Of a stretch of 64,000 nt of DNA, positions 29,101 to 38,216 are shown in pieces (position 1 is the stretch's first letter; every line of letters starts with the position of its first letter). Both the position numbers and the translations under genes were made by a program. This DNA comes from Bacteroidota bacterium (GTDB lineage: Bacteria; Bacteroidota; Bacteroidia; Flavobacteriales_D; Crocinitomicaceae), in assembly GCA_016192075.1 (NCBI GenBank), contig JACPUU010000011.1:1-64000 (forward strand), written 5' to 3'. A model generated the notes under the pieces. The model worked only from the letters and a program-made list of their open reading frames with translations, did no database searches and was not told the DNA's origin.

Positions 29101-32100
29101 TCACGTACTCAGATGTTGCTGAAATACCGCTTGCATTCCGCTGCATTTTCATGTTGGTCAGTGAATCAAATGCAACAATGATGTTATTTGCCTCTGGCCA
29201 GATGGCAAGGTCATTTTCAAACGTAGTTCCCCACGGAGTTACTTTTAGCGGAATTTCAAATTCATAATAGTTGTTTTCAAAATCAGTTCCCAGCCGGATA
29301 AAAACAGTCAGCTGATCGTCCTGCAGTCCGTTTTCATAATTGCGCGCTTCACCGTGAACAAACATGCGCAGTTTTTCATACGAACGCACATCAAACGTTA
29401 CGTTTTTGTAGGTAGCCCGTGCCTCACCGTCTTTCAACCCACACACCTGCAATGCAAGCGCCTGCTCATTCAGCTGACGGTAATTAATGGAGGCGTTATC
29501 CTGCTGGCGCTGAATGCCCGGAGGAATGCAATAGTTAACCGGTTCTTTATAATTATTTTCTTCCAGGTTTACAGCACCCACATTAAACTCAGTTGAGTTA
29601 GGATCATCCTGAATTTGTTCACCCGGCTCATCAATATTATTCAGGTATTTTCTCCACTCACCACGTATTAATTCCAGCTTGGCAAAACGCAGCACCACGG
29701 GGTGATCAAAACCTGTCACATACATTCTCATAAACCGTATTGAGCGGAAATCTGAAATGCCATTGATAACGGCATCCGGATCATTGATTGGAATTTTAAA
29801 CTGATACCAGGTTTCTTTTTTACCGGTGTCTTCATTGATTGTGACTACCGTTTTATTGGTTATATAGTTTTGTCCTTCTACCAAATCCTGCGGTCTGAGA
29901 CTTACCTCATACTGAAAATAACTTTCTGTTTCACTCAGGTTATTATCCTGGTTCAGATCTTCAATATCGGGCGTGGTGGTTGCCTGTGTCGGATAGCCAT
30001 CTGAATTCATTTGCGAAGCCATATCTGACGTAGGTGAGTTACCTTCAGTACCGTTATAATATTTGTACCGTTCAACAATATCCAGCGTAGCTGCATCGTA
30101 ATCATCATCGAGGTAATAATTGTAATAATCACTTGACGGATCATCCAGCAATTTTTGTTTGGCTTCAGGTGTCAGGCCGCTGGCATTTACCCAGGCAATG
30201 AATTCATCAAAATGGTTTTTTTCAGCATCGTTGCTCAGTCCGTCCAAACCAACATCCTGAAATACGCGGGCTGATGAATTGTTGTCAAATGCGTTGACAA
30301 TAACCTGCTGGTTGGGAATAGCGGCCCAGGCCGTGGTGTCATAATCACCGGGATCAAACGTGGCACTGGCAGGTAAACCGTTCTCAAAACTTTTGCGTGA
30401 ATCAGGCAAAATATCTTCTGAAATATTTCCAAGATTAAAATACAAACTACCACCGTTCATGTTTACGGTACCACTGTCTGTTGCATCATCATTGAACGGA
30501 TCAAGCAACCAGAACTGGATAAACTGAATGTTGGCCTGCTCAAAATTGGTGGTGGTGAGTGAACGCATAATACCTGCCCACCGGTCTTCAGGATTTATAA
30601 AATGATCGTCTGCATCAATGTATGCACCAACTGTGTCGTAGTTATAAGGGCCGCGCTCCGTTGGATAATAGGCCATGTCAAAAATAGGAATGTTATTCAG
30701 CGTTCCCTGCGGTGGATTATACTGCGGAAATAAATCTGTCTGCGCAACCATGTGCATGAGTGAACTCTCTGTGTAAAGCGGATTGTCTACCATGTACTCA
30801 GGCGTTGTGCTGCTGTTCTGATAAAATGCTGTTGGATCTATCACGTACCAGGCCAGGTGTGCGCGGTCAAAGCCGGAAGCGAGCCCTGTTTTGATTGACG
30901 CTTCAGGAAAAAGGTCAGATTGTCCCTGTGGTATGGAAGCCAGTTTCCAGGTTCCGAATGTTTTAATATCTATGGCACTCTGACTGCCTTCAAACCCATC
31001 GATGTATGAAATACCCTCTTTGCTGATTGCGCGTTGTGTACCCGGAATCAGGTATGCAAATTCACCGTTGGCGGTAATGTATGATTTTTCTTTGGTAGAA
31101 ATAACCGGTAAAAAGTCTACTGCTTTTGTCAAAAAAGGTACTTCACCGCGGTAGCGCAAATCAGTTCCCAAAACGGTGTTGCTGATTGGTTCATCACCAA
31201 TATTTACTTTTTGTGTGAGCGGTTTTTCAGTCAGGTTAATAACGGTTGCACCAATATTAAAATCTTTATTAAACTCATAATTAAAGTGAGCCCCTACCAT
31301 GGACTTGGACTGGAATCCAAAAACAGAATTACTTTCAAGCTTTACGCTGATTGGTGTTTGCGCTTCGAGAATTCCCTGGTCCAGAATTTTTACCCGGCCC
31401 AGGTTGTAATCAACCGTATAGTCAACACCCTCTGTCAACACCCGTCCGCCGGCGGTTACAACAACACTACCTTCAGGAATATTCAACGCATTCAGTGAAA
31501 TTTCAGAACTGACAGATGACTTATAACTGCCCTTTAATTTAAACCTGTTTTTGCCCGGTATTTGCTGCGCAGCTGTTTTAGTAGAATCATACAGTTCCTG
31601 AAAAACAATGGCTTCAATCTGCGTTGGTGCAAGAGTACTTTGTGCGGCCATTTTTTGTTCAAGCGTGGTTCCAAAAGGTTCAATGGTGGTAAAATAAATA
31701 CGCCCGGTTTTTGGATCAATTGTTCCGCCATTAATGGCCCGGTTATTATCGTATTGAATGGGTACATAATCAAAACGACCGTCTGATGCAATGCCGTTGT
31801 TCAGGTTAAGCCGGTCAAGATCGAGCTGCTGCATGAGCAGTTTATTGTCAACGCCTTCGTATGGCAGGTAATTAATATCTGTACTGGTCATTGGGTTATT
31901 ATACCAGGCGTCCAGAATAAAATCAGCCTGGCTTACCTGGTAAGCTCCAATTGAATAAACGTTTTTCATCATCAGGTCCCACGTTTTATTTTTGGGATTG
32001 ATAACAGTTGGTTTAATCAGTTTCAAAATCAATGCACTTTTTGAACCTTCCTGTACCGGAACATCGGTCGTAAATTCACCCACCTGGTACGTTCTTCCGG

Positions 32101-33457
32101 CATAGGTGTACTGGTAGGCAACCGCCAGTACCTCATCCTGGTTCAGGGGTGATTTCAGAGAGATGTATCCAAGCTGCGAGTTATAGGTAAATTCCTGATC
32201 ACTCAACTGACGTGCATTTTCAACCTTTTCAAAATGCTGTGACTGGGCAAATGGCCCCGGTACACCTGAATAGGTAGAAAGGTATGCTACTGCATTGGAA
32301 AAATCGCGGATCTCCTGCGAGCCGGACATAATACCATACAATTCATTGGCGGCGTTGTCAGGGAACTGACCCGAAAACTGAATGGGATTTCCTTCACAAT
32401 ATTCTGATTTGGTTTCACCCAAATCTGTAAATCCAATAATGTTACGTGTGTTTTCTACTTTATTAATGCGGTTGGTTACCCAAACTTCTATTTTGGTGAT
32501 ATTGACCCCTGAGTTTACAATAGGCATGGTTTGCATGGCCGTATCATAATGATCACGGTGATAATAGTTCAGAAAGTAGTGCTTATTGGCCTCGTAATTG
32601 TCAGCAAAAACTTCATAATCCTGCACCTGGGCACCGCCTGAAACATTAATCTCCTGCTGCTTTCCACGTTGCTGTGACAAAATAGTCTGCACGGTTAAGG
32701 GACCAAATTTTAAATCTGTTCTGATACCAAACAAACTTTGTGAACCCTGAATCAAGGTTGAGTTCAGCGGCAAACTCACATTTCCGGCCTGAATTTTTTG
32801 TATGATTTCATCTTCATAACCGGTGTACTCAATTTTAACCACGTTCTCAAAATTGAAGGTGGCTTCTGTATTCTGCTGAATGGTTAGTTTTAGTTTATCT
32901 CCAATCTGACCAACCAGGTTCAGGTTGATTTTTTGCTGGAAATCAAATGTTGCAACACGGCGTTGTTTAACCGGTAAAACCGGGTTGTCATACCGTGATA
33001 TGTTTACGCCAAAAGAAAGTTCAGCTGATCCCTGCGGACGGATATTGATTTCATCTCCCCCGAAAATAATGTCAAACGCCTCACTTTTCATTTTAATGGG
33101 CGGAATGAGGTTACCACGCTGCTGGGCATTTTCCTGGTCTACCTTTTCCATAAAGTACCCATTCAGTGCCTCTTTGCGCTGATACTCCAGGTACTCATCC
33201 ATGGTCATGGAAGTAGGATACCGGTAATATATGCTGCCTATTTTCTGATAGATTTCATACTGGCCGGTAATTGGGTTGTAGATAATCTCTGTATTCAGGT
33301 TAGACGGATCACTGAGATTTATGGGCGAATTTTTTTTCTGCGTATAATCATAGTAATCATAGAGCGGAAAAGGCAGGGTTACACCTCCTGTATCAGTTTG
33401 TGCAGACAGCTTGGAACCGGCAATTACAATTATGAGTATGGTTAAAATGTACTTCAC
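26150..33457 (-). CDS. sprA: SprA, outer membrane translocon of the type IX secretion system
   Basis: The product is 2435 aa, close to the roughly 2400 aa of characterised SprA. The start codon is GTG (33457-33455), followed by a signal peptide (KYILTILIIVIAGSKLSA-Q). Early residues include SPINLSDPSNLNTEIIYNP, and the protein is rich in amphipathic beta strands and aromatic residues throughout. It ends as an outer membrane barrel protein (GISLRFNLAQ). In characterised flavobacteria SprA is a giant single-chain barrel that passes folded cargo across the outer membrane, with PorV and a plug protein. Its cargo here would include the type A and type B sorting-domain proteins in this window. It follows ruvA by 7 bases and precedes the GNAT gene by 5, so it is expressed from a transcript starting at or before maeB. 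Confidence 0.93.
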   Translation of the reverse strand: MKYILTILIIVIAGSKLSAQTDTGGVTLPFPLYDYYDYTQKKNSPINLSDPSNLNTEIIYNPITGQYEIYQKIGSIYYRYPTSMTMDEYLEYQRKEALNGYFMEKVDQENAQQRGNLIPPIKMKSEAFDIIFGGDEINIRPQGSAELSFGVNISRYDNPVLPVKQRRVATFDFQQKINLNLVGQIGDKLKLTIQQNTEATFNFENVVKIEYTGYEDEIIQKIQAGNVSLPLNSTLIQGSQSLFGIRTDLKFGPLTVQTILSQQRGKQQEINVSGGAQVQDYEVFADNYEANKHYFLNYYHRDHYDTAMQTMPIVNSGVNITKIEVWVTNRINKVENTRNIIGFTDLGETKSEYCEGNPIQFSGQFPDNAANELYGIMSGSQEIRDFSNAVAYLSTYSGVPGPFAQSQHFEKVENARQLSDQEFTYNSQLGYISLKSPLNQDEVLAVAYQYTYAGRTYQVGEFTTDVPVQEGSKSALILKLIKPTVINPKNKTWDLMMKNVYSIGAYQVSQADFILDAWYNNPMTSTDINYLPYEGVDNKLLMQQLDLDRLNLNNGIASDGRFDYVPIQYDNNRAINGGTIDPKTGRIYFTTIEPFGTTLEQKMAAQSTLAPTQIEAIVFQELYDSTKTAAQQIPGKNRFKLKGSYKSSVSSEISLNALNIPEGSVVVTAGGRVLTEGVDYTVDYNLGRVKILDQGILEAQTPISVKLESNSVFGFQSKSMVGAHFNYEFNKDFNIGATVINLTEKPLTQKVNIGDEPISNTVLGTDLRYRGEVPFLTKAVDFLPVISTKEKSYITANGEFAYLIPGTQRAISKEGISYIDGFEGSQSAIDIKTFGTWKLASIPQGQSDLFPEASIKTGLASGFDRAHLAWYVIDPTAFYQNSSTTPEYMVDNPLYTESSLMHMVAQTDLFPQYNPPQGTLNNIPIFDMAYYPTERGPYNYDTVGAYIDADDHFINPEDRWAGIMRSLTTTNFEQANIQFIQFWLLDPFNDDATDSGTVNMNGGSLYFNLGNISEDILPDSRKSFENGLPASATFDPGDYDTTAWAAIPNQQVIVNAFDNNSSARVFQDVGLDGLSNDAEKNHFDEFIAWVNASGLTPEAKQKLLDDPSSDYYNYYLDDDYDAATLDIVERYKYYNGTEGNSPTSDMASQMNSDGYPTQATTTPDIEDLNQDNNLSETESYFQYEVSLRPQDLVEGQNYITNKTVVTINEDTGKKETWYQFKIPINDPDAVINGISDFRSIRFMRMYVTGFDHPVVLRFAKLELIRGEWRKYLNNIDEPGEQIQDDPNSTEFNVGAVNLEENNYKEPVNYCIPPGIQRQQDNASINYRQLNEQALALQVCGLKDGEARATYKNVTFDVRSYEKLRMFVHGEARNYENGLQDDQLTVFIRLGTDFENNYYEFEIPLKVTPWGTTFENDLAIWPEANNIIVAFDSLTNMKMQRNASGISATSEYVITLPPDPTTGVVSRIKLKGNPNLQGLKVIMIGVRNPGKDTNHPWMYAEDGLEKCAEIWVNELRLTDFDQHGGWASTARVSMQLADFGNVNVAGSYSTPGWGSIEKKVSERQRDTRSAFDVSTSVELGQFLGSKANVQVPFLYGYSVAAIDPQYDLLAPDVRLSDYDLATRQERARMSRDITIRRYYNFTNVRRERPAGKEVHVWDIENWSATYSYNELYQRDLNTDHDLTKTYRGALNYTFSGKPIAVEPFKDNAFFKKSKWFGLIKEFNFFLGPKSIAFSSELTRMYNERQNRNLLDTMFVFQPTYLKNFTWNRNYDVKYDLTKQLKFTFTAINSAIIYEPNGAINPNAEAGSADHANYLLYRNGIDKAFNPFSTSSDTNNRFGGYTLGYNHNYNITYKIPFNQLPLTDWLTTNVKYRGSYEWLRAPIAQPAYGHTIQNSSNFNISGQADLTKIYNRLEFFRRVNGGNPQRGGRTSTGKEGSDSDPKDIEGKKDDKEKEKKEKGELHPVWKVVGQMIMTVQSANFTYTETDGMLLPGFNNPTTMLGMNNFGAPGFAFVSGQQNYNLLGRPTDAWGQYGTFAPYAAANGWLVSNPLLNVQHTVTHMQSFNGKITLMPFKDLSINLTMDRKYTNNENGYYRYNDTIFSPEGIPGYWEYQNRVNMGSLTFTTITWKTAFSKMDSTYFSESFNSMREYRDEVSAQLGMQQGTSYVDSTGFYDGFGNNQQDVLIGSFFAAYTGKGSGSNFFDVFGAIPLPNWDIRYNGLSKFDFLKDRVKNFTISHAYRSTVSVSNFQTNLAAFDPDGTQNRDASNNFIPGRQIQSITITEQFAPLIGLDATWTIGQNGLITKLEYTKDRSLALNIPNLQIMEMRGWEIVIGSGYKFSKIKLPIKFMGKTPESDLNIRFDLNIRNNLSIARNILEDTNQPTAGTKTYSLKFRVDYNLGPNLNAAVYFDRVVNTPVLSNAYPTANTSAGISLRFNLAQ

Positions 33458-33464
33458 GCTTTTT

Positions 33465-34040
33465 CTACAATACTTTCAACGCTTCTTTAATTAATTGCTC
33501 TACGGTTTGATTTTCTGCTGCTACTTTTTCTACTGCCTTTTCTGCCTTTTTCTTATCAAAACCGAGCGCTAACAGGGCTGTTAACGCATCATTTTGATTT
33601 GTATTGTTTGGCTTAAAAATATTTCCGGCAGCAAAATCTGACTTGGCTACCTTGTCTTTGAGGTCAAGTATCACGCGCTGTGCGGTTTTTGAACCAATTC
33701 CTTTGATGCTCTGAATTAAACCAACATTCTCTGTGAGGATAGCTGTGGCAATTTCATCTGAACTCAATGAAGACAACATCAGCATAGCGGTATTAGCACC
33801 TATGCCTGACACAGCAATCAGGTGATTAAACATTTCCCGTTCTTTTTCTGAATAAAAACCATACAGCACGTGCGCATCTTCACGCACCTGCAGTTGCGTC
33901 AGAATGCGGATGTTTTCATCATTGCCTATTTTGGAATATGCATTCAGGCTGATTCTGACAAAATAACCAACACCGCCACATTCCACTACAATATAGGTGG
34001 GTGTCTTTTCTACAAGGCGTCCATTCAGGTGTGTAATCAT
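33465..34040 (-). CDS. ruvA: RuvA, Holliday junction DNA helicase subunit
   Basis: The product is 191 aa, the usual length. RuvA forms a tetramer that binds Holliday junctions and loads the RuvB motor for branch migration. The N-terminal OB-fold (MITHLNGRLVEKTPTYIVVE) is followed by the helix-hairpin-helix region (VSGIGANTAMLMLSSLS ... IKGIGSKTAQRVILDLKDK). The C-terminal domain that contacts RuvB (DALTALLALGFDKKKAEKAV) comes last. It starts 3 bases after the maeB stop and ends 7 bases before sprA. The partner gene ruvB is at 44481-45500, so ruvA and ruvB are not adjacent; this is common in Bacteroidota. Confidence 0.95.
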   Translation of the reverse strand: MITHLNGRLVEKTPTYIVVECGGVGYFVRISLNAYSKIGNDENIRILTQLQVREDAHVLYGFYSEKEREMFNHLIAVSGIGANTAMLMLSSLSSDEIATAILTENVGLIQSIKGIGSKTAQRVILDLKDKVAKSDFAAGNIFKPNNTNQNDALTALLALGFDKKKAEKAVEKVAAENQTVEQLIKEALKVL

Positions 34041-34043
34041 ACG

Positions 34044-36311
34044 TTATTTTGTTTGGGCGTCGAGAACGGCCACTTTAATCATGTTGGTAATTTCTCTGAC
34101 CGAGCTTCCAAGCTGCAGAATGTGAATTGATTTTTTTGTTCCCAGCAAAATAGGGCCAATAGCTTCTACGTCTTCTACCATTTCCTGCAGCAGTTTATAG
34201 GCAATGTTTCCGGCTGACAACGATGGAAAGATAAGTGTATTCACTTTTTTATTTGCCAGCGTTGAAAAATCAAATTTGTCTACCAGCATGTCATTGTTCA
34301 ATGCAAAGTTTGCCTGAATTTCACCATCTACCGTCAGTGTCGGGTAGCGCTCTTTAATCAGTTTAACTGCTTTGCTCATTTTAATGGCATCGGGTGTTTG
34401 GGAAGACCCGAAGTTGGAATAAGACAACAACGCAATGCGTGGTTGAATATTCAGCCTGCGCACCTGTTTTGCCACCAGGCCGGTAATCTCAGCAATATCT
34501 TCAGCAGTAGGGTCAATGTTTACGGTTGTATCAGCCAAAAATAACGGGCCGCGTTTTGTTGCCAGAATGTACATGCCGGCTACTTTTGAAACGCCTTCCT
34601 GTATACCAATTGTCTGCAATGCCGGTTTAATTACGTCACCGTATTTTCGGGTAATACCCGAAATAAAGGCATCTGCCTCACCGGTTTCAACCATCATGGA
34701 TCCAAAATAGTTTCGCTCACGCATTATTTTGATTGACTCAAATAAGGTGGCTCCTTTTCGTTTACGGCGATCAAAAAATAATTTTCCGTAGCGCTCGCAG
34801 TTTTTAACCTGTGATTCTTCTTTCGGGTCAATAATTTCAAGATGAGAAAATTCCAGGTTGTTTTCTTTGATCAGCTCCATGATACGATCTCTCCTTCCCA
34901 GGAGAATCGGGTAGGCAAATCCTTCTTCCTGCGCAATTTGGGCAGCCTTCAGTACTTTGTAATTATCTGCCTCGGCAAAAACCACGCGTTTTGGATTTTT
35001 TATGGCTTTTTCAGTTAGCAGGTTAACCAGTTTATTATCTAGTCCCAGGCGGTGTTTCAGCTCATCTTCGTAAGCATCCCAGTCTTTGATAATATGCCGC
35101 GCAACGCCTGATTTTATGGCTGCTTTGGCTACCGCTGGTGAAACGGTTGTGAGCAAACGTGAGTCAAGCGGTTTGGGTATAATTGACTCTTTACCAAACG
35201 AAATATTTTTTGCTCCATAGGCTTCATTCACCTCTTCGGGCACAGGTTCTTTAGCCAGCGCCGCAATAGCTTTTACCGCGGCCAGTTTCATAGCCTCATT
35301 AATGCAGGTAGCCCTTACATCCAGCGCTCCCCTGAAAATAAATGGGAAACCAAGCACGTTGTTAACCTGGTTTGGCGTATCAGAGCGGCCTGTTGCCATA
35401 ATGATGTCTTTTCTGACAGACGTGGCTTCTTCATACGAAATTTCAGGTACCGGATTTGCCAATGCAAAAACAATCGGGTTTTTAGGCATTGACTTGATCA
35501 TGGCTTTTGACACCAGGCCGCCTTTGGACAAACCGAGAAAAACATCGGCCATTTCCATGGCTTTGATCAGTGATATATCATTGGGGTGACCTGCAAAATC
35601 TTTTTTATGCGTATCCAGGTCCTTCCTTTTTTTAGTCAAAAGGCCTTTGCTGTCATACATGTAAATGTTTTCTTTTTTAGCACCCAGGGCCACATAAAGT
35701 TTGGTGCAGGAGTACGCCGCAGCACCCGCGCCTACAATGACAATTTTAACTTTATCAATTTTCTTTTTAGCAAGCTCAAGCGCATTCAGCAAAGCTGCGC
35801 TGGTGATAATTGCCGTTCCATGCTGATCATCATGCATGAGCGGTATATCCAGCTCTTCTTTTAACCGCCGTTCAATTTCAAAACATTCCGGCGCCTTGAT
35901 ATCTTCAAGGTTAATTCCCCCAAAAGTCGGCGCAATGGCTTTTACGGTTGCAATAAATAATTCAGGGTCCTTTGCATCTACCTCAATGTCAAAAACATCA
36001 ATGTCTGCAAATATTTTAAACAATAGTCCCTTACCTTCCATCACCGGTTTGGCCGCTTCAGGACCAATATCACCCAACCCAAGCACAGCCGTACCGTTAG
36101 AAATAACGGCCACCAGGTTTCCCTTGGCTGTATACTTGTATGCATCGGCCTTATTTTCTGCAATAGCCAGGCAGGGGTCAGCAACACCCGGCGAGTAAGC
36201 CAACGAAAGGTCACGCTGCGAACTTGTTGGCTTGGTAGGAATTACTTCTATTTTTCCCGGCCTTCCGCTGGAATGGTATTCGAGTGCATCTTGTTGTCTG
36301 ATTTTTGCCAT
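34044..36311 (-). CDS. maeB: NADP-dependent malic enzyme with phosphotransacetylase-like domain
   Basis: The ATG at 36311 ([14 protein letters not shown]) is preferred over an upstream ATG at 36377 because it matches the usual MaeB N-terminus and gives 755 aa. The enzyme decarboxylates malate to pyruvate with reduction of NADP. The N-terminal malic enzyme half (about 1-430) shows [25 protein letters not shown] and the dinucleotide-binding [12 protein letters not shown]. The C-terminal half (about 440-755) is the phosphotransacetylase-like regulatory domain ([25 protein letters not shown]). In other bacteria that half binds acetyl-CoA for regulation and is not catalytic. It is the first gene of a tight operon with ruvA, sprA and a GNAT gene. 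No clear promoter match was found upstream. Confidence 0.93.
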   Translation of the reverse strand: MAKIRQQDALEYHSSGRPGKIEVIPTKPTSSQRDLSLAYSPGVADPCLAIAENKADAYKYTAKGNLVAVISNGTAVLGLGDIGPEAAKPVMEGKGLLFKIFADIDVFDIEVDAKDPELFIATVKAIAPTFGGINLEDIKAPECFEIERRLKEELDIPLMHDDQHGTAIITSAALLNALELAKKKIDKVKIVIVGAGAAAYSCTKLYVALGAKKENIYMYDSKGLLTKKRKDLDTHKKDFAGHPNDISLIKAMEMADVFLGLSKGGLVSKAMIKSMPKNPIVFALANPVPEISYEEATSVRKDIIMATGRSDTPNQVNNVLGFPFIFRGALDVRATCINEAMKLAAVKAIAALAKEPVPEEVNEAYGAKNISFGKESIIPKPLDSRLLTTVSPAVAKAAIKSGVARHIIKDWDAYEDELKHRLGLDNKLVNLLTEKAIKNPKRVVFAEADNYKVLKAAQIAQEEGFAYPILLGRRDRIMELIKENNLEFSHLEIIDPKEESQVKNCERYGKLFFDRRKRKGATLFESIKIMRERNYFGSMMVETGEADAFISGITRKYGDVIKPALQTIGIQEGVSKVAGMYILATKRGPLFLADTTVNIDPTAEDIAEITGLVAKQVRRLNIQPRIALLSYSNFGSSQTPDAIKMSKAVKLIKERYPTLTVDGEIQANFALNNDMLVDKFDFSTLANKKVNTLIFPSLSAGNIAYKLLQEMVEDVEAIGPILLGTKKSIHILQLGSSVREITNMIKVAVLDAQTK

Positions 36312-36562
36312 TCGAAATTGAGTTAAAATAAGCCGGTAAAGATAAAAAAACTCACCGAAACGACCCCTTTTGATCACCCCAAAATGAAGAGATTGTGCGC
36401 TTTCTGTAATTTCAGGCAGAAAACCAGGCCGCCTTACCCGCTCAATGAACTGACCTTAAGGGCCGTGTACGTTTATTAAACCAGCCGGTAACGCGTAATA
36501 TTCACGCCGACATTAAATCAGGTTAAATATTTGACTAATTTTAGAATCGATTTTTTACATCC

Positions 36563-37273
36563 ATGTCCTTAAAACGAAAACGAATTGTTGTACTTACCGG
36601 AGCAGGCATTAGCGCAGAAAGCGGTCTTGGCACTTTCAGGGACAAGGGCGGACTATGGGACGAACACGATATCAACGATGTAGCAACCCCTGAAGCCTGG
36701 ATAAAAAATCCGAAACTGGTGCTTGACTTTTATAACAAACGCCGGGAGATGGTGGTTACTTCCAAACCTAACAGCGCTCACCTTGCGCTTGCCAGGCTTG
36801 AAAAACACTTTGACGTACAAATCATTACGCAAAACATTGACGATCTGCATGAACGTGCCGGATCTTCAGACATTCTTCACCTGCATGGTGAAATTCTGAA
36901 AGCCCGCAGCATTCAGAACGCTGAAAGCCTGTATCACATTGGCGGAAAAAAAATAAAATGGGGTGATCTGGCCCCGGATGGCCATCAGTTAAGACCCCAC
37001 GTGGTTTGGTTTGGTGAACCTGTTCCCAAAATGTACGAGGCTGAAGATATTGTGCGTGAAGCTGATATTTTTATTGTAATTGGTACATCGCTTAACGTCT
37101 ATCCGGCAGCCAATTTAATTTACGTTTGCTCACCCGGCATCGAAAAATTCATTGTTGATTTGAATGAACTGACCAACGTGAAATACAAAAACCTGCAGCA
37201 CCTGAAAGGAAAAGCTTCAGAGCGGGTTCCTGAACTGGTAGATAAACTGATCAACGGAAAAAAACAAAACTAA
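36563..37273 (+). CDS. cobB: Sir2-family NAD-dependent protein deacylase (CobB-like) lacking zinc cysteines
   Basis: This 236-aa cytoplasmic sirtuin removes acyl groups from lysines using NAD. Motifs seen: GAGISAESGLGTFRD (13-26), TQNIDDLH (89-96) and the catalytic His in HLHGE (His108). Later come RPHVVWFGE and GTSLNVYPAA. Y57-N-K-R60 is the Tyr-x-x-Arg pair that in CobB and SIRT5 recognises succinyl or malonyl lysine. The segment between HGE and RPHVVWFGE contains no cysteine at all, so the four-Cys zinc site of typical sirtuins is missing. Similar zinc-less forms occur in other Bacteroidota as I recall. The gene stands alone, divergent from maeB, and ends in a bidirectional terminator. Confidence 0.9.
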   Translation: MSLKRKRIVVLTGAGISAESGLGTFRDKGGLWDEHDINDVATPEAWIKNPKLVLDFYNKRREMVVTSKPNSAHLALARLEKHFDVQIITQNIDDLHERAGSSDILHLHGEILKARSIQNAESLYHIGGKKIKWGDLAPDGHQLRPHVVWFGEPVPKMYEAEDIVREADIFIVIGTSLNVYPAANLIYVCSPGIEKFIVDLNELTNVKYKNLQHLKGKASERVPELVDKLINGKKQN

Positions 37274-37301
37274 AAAGGGCCATTTTCATGGCCCTTTTTT
37301 T
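37272..37301. terminator. Bidirectional intrinsic terminator between convergent genes
   Basis: A 12-bp perfect stem, AAAAAGGGCCAT (37272-37283) with ATGGCCCTTTTT (37288-37299), encloses the loop TTTC. The A and T runs on each side allow it to serve the sirtuin gene (plus) and the small T9SS cargo gene (minus). Confidence 0.88.
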
Positions 37302-37322
37302 AATTCGTATGAATTTATAAAA

Positions 37323-38039
37323 TCAATGTCTTACAATTAGCTTTTTAGTTTCTACAACCTCATTGTTTTTAAGGATGGAGTAGAAATAAATTCCATTGGT
37401 CAGGTCCGTTACCGAAATACTGTTCTGGCCGTCAACCAATACTGCTTTCTCTACCAGTTCACCCATAATGTTGTAGATTTTTACCTGCACCGCGTTTCCA
37501 CCGGTAGTAACCTGAATGTTCAGCTGAGAAGAAACCGGGTTTGGATAAACCGAATACACAATTGGTGTTTCAGGGGTGCTCAAAAAACAATCCTGACCAC
37601 CGAAACGGTATTTTACCTGGATAGAATCCTGAAAAGTTCCCAGGCCTGTATAGGCTTTATAGGTGTAAATAGCGCAACCGGCAGTAGCGTGTGGATACAC
37701 TTTTGGTTGGAAAACGGTTGAATCACCAGCCGGAATGCTCATTGTGGTTGGTCTGCTGTAAACAGTTGTATTGGTTGCATCAAAGCAAAGCACATCATCA
37801 CAAATCTGATCAGTAAAAACACTGGTATGTGCCAGGCGGGTGCGCGACCAGGTTATGGTTAAAGGCCCGGATGTTTTATTTACCAGGTAATAATTTCCAA
37901 GTGTGTGGTCGGCTGTGGCTGCACTGTCAATTGTAATAACGGTACCTGAAATCGGAACTCCGTTTTCATGAAACTCAAGGGTCTGTGCAAAAAGAACCGG
38001 GGCAGACGCCAAAGCAATAAAAGAGAAAATGTGTTTCAT
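37323..38039 (-). CDS. Small secreted T9SS type A cargo protein of unknown function
   Basis: The product is 238 aa. A signal peptide (MKHIFSFIALASAPVLFA-Q) precedes a beta-rich region of about 140 residues with four cysteines (CDDVLCFD and others). This region resembles the unrecognised N-terminal modules of many Bacteroidota exoproteins that have a short beta-sandwich. The C-terminal 75 residues are a T9SS type A sorting domain (YSVYPNPVSSQLNIQV ... KIYNIMGELVEKA ... LTNGIYFYSI ... KKLIVRH). It should be exported through SprA. No enzymatic motif is visible. It is divergent from the thioredoxin-fold cargo gene at 38217 and shares the terminator at 37272 with the sirtuin gene. Confidence 0.88.
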   Translation of the reverse strand: MKHIFSFIALASAPVLFAQTLEFHENGVPISGTVITIDSAATADHTLGNYYLVNKTSGPLTITWSRTRLAHTSVFTDQICDDVLCFDATNTTVYSRPTTMSIPAGDSTVFQPKVYPHATAGCAIYTYKAYTGLGTFQDSIQVKYRFGGQDCFLSTPETPIVYSVYPNPVSSQLNIQVTTGGNAVQVKIYNIMGELVEKAVLVDGQNSISVTDLTNGIYFYSILKNNEVVETKKLIVRH

Positions 38040-38179
38040 AATGTTAGGTTGATCTGATATGTAAATGTACGAAAACTTTTAATCAAAGTTCATTCCAAAA
38101 GCAAAACAGGTTGGATTCCCAGAATTTAGGAACCCAAGAATCAGGAATCTTAGAATGGCAGATTACCGGGATTAAATTT

Positions 38180-38187
38180 TATATTTG
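38180..38187 (+). promoter_or_regulatory. Possible -7 promoter element before the thioredoxin-fold cargo gene
   Basis: TATATTTG matches TAnnTTTG and lies 29 bases before the ATG at 38217. No TTG occurs at the right distance upstream. The codon use of the gene suggests strong expression, which supports a nearby promoter. Confidence 0.4.
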
Positions 38188-38216
38188 ATGCACTAATCTT
38201 AAATAATTGATTTATC

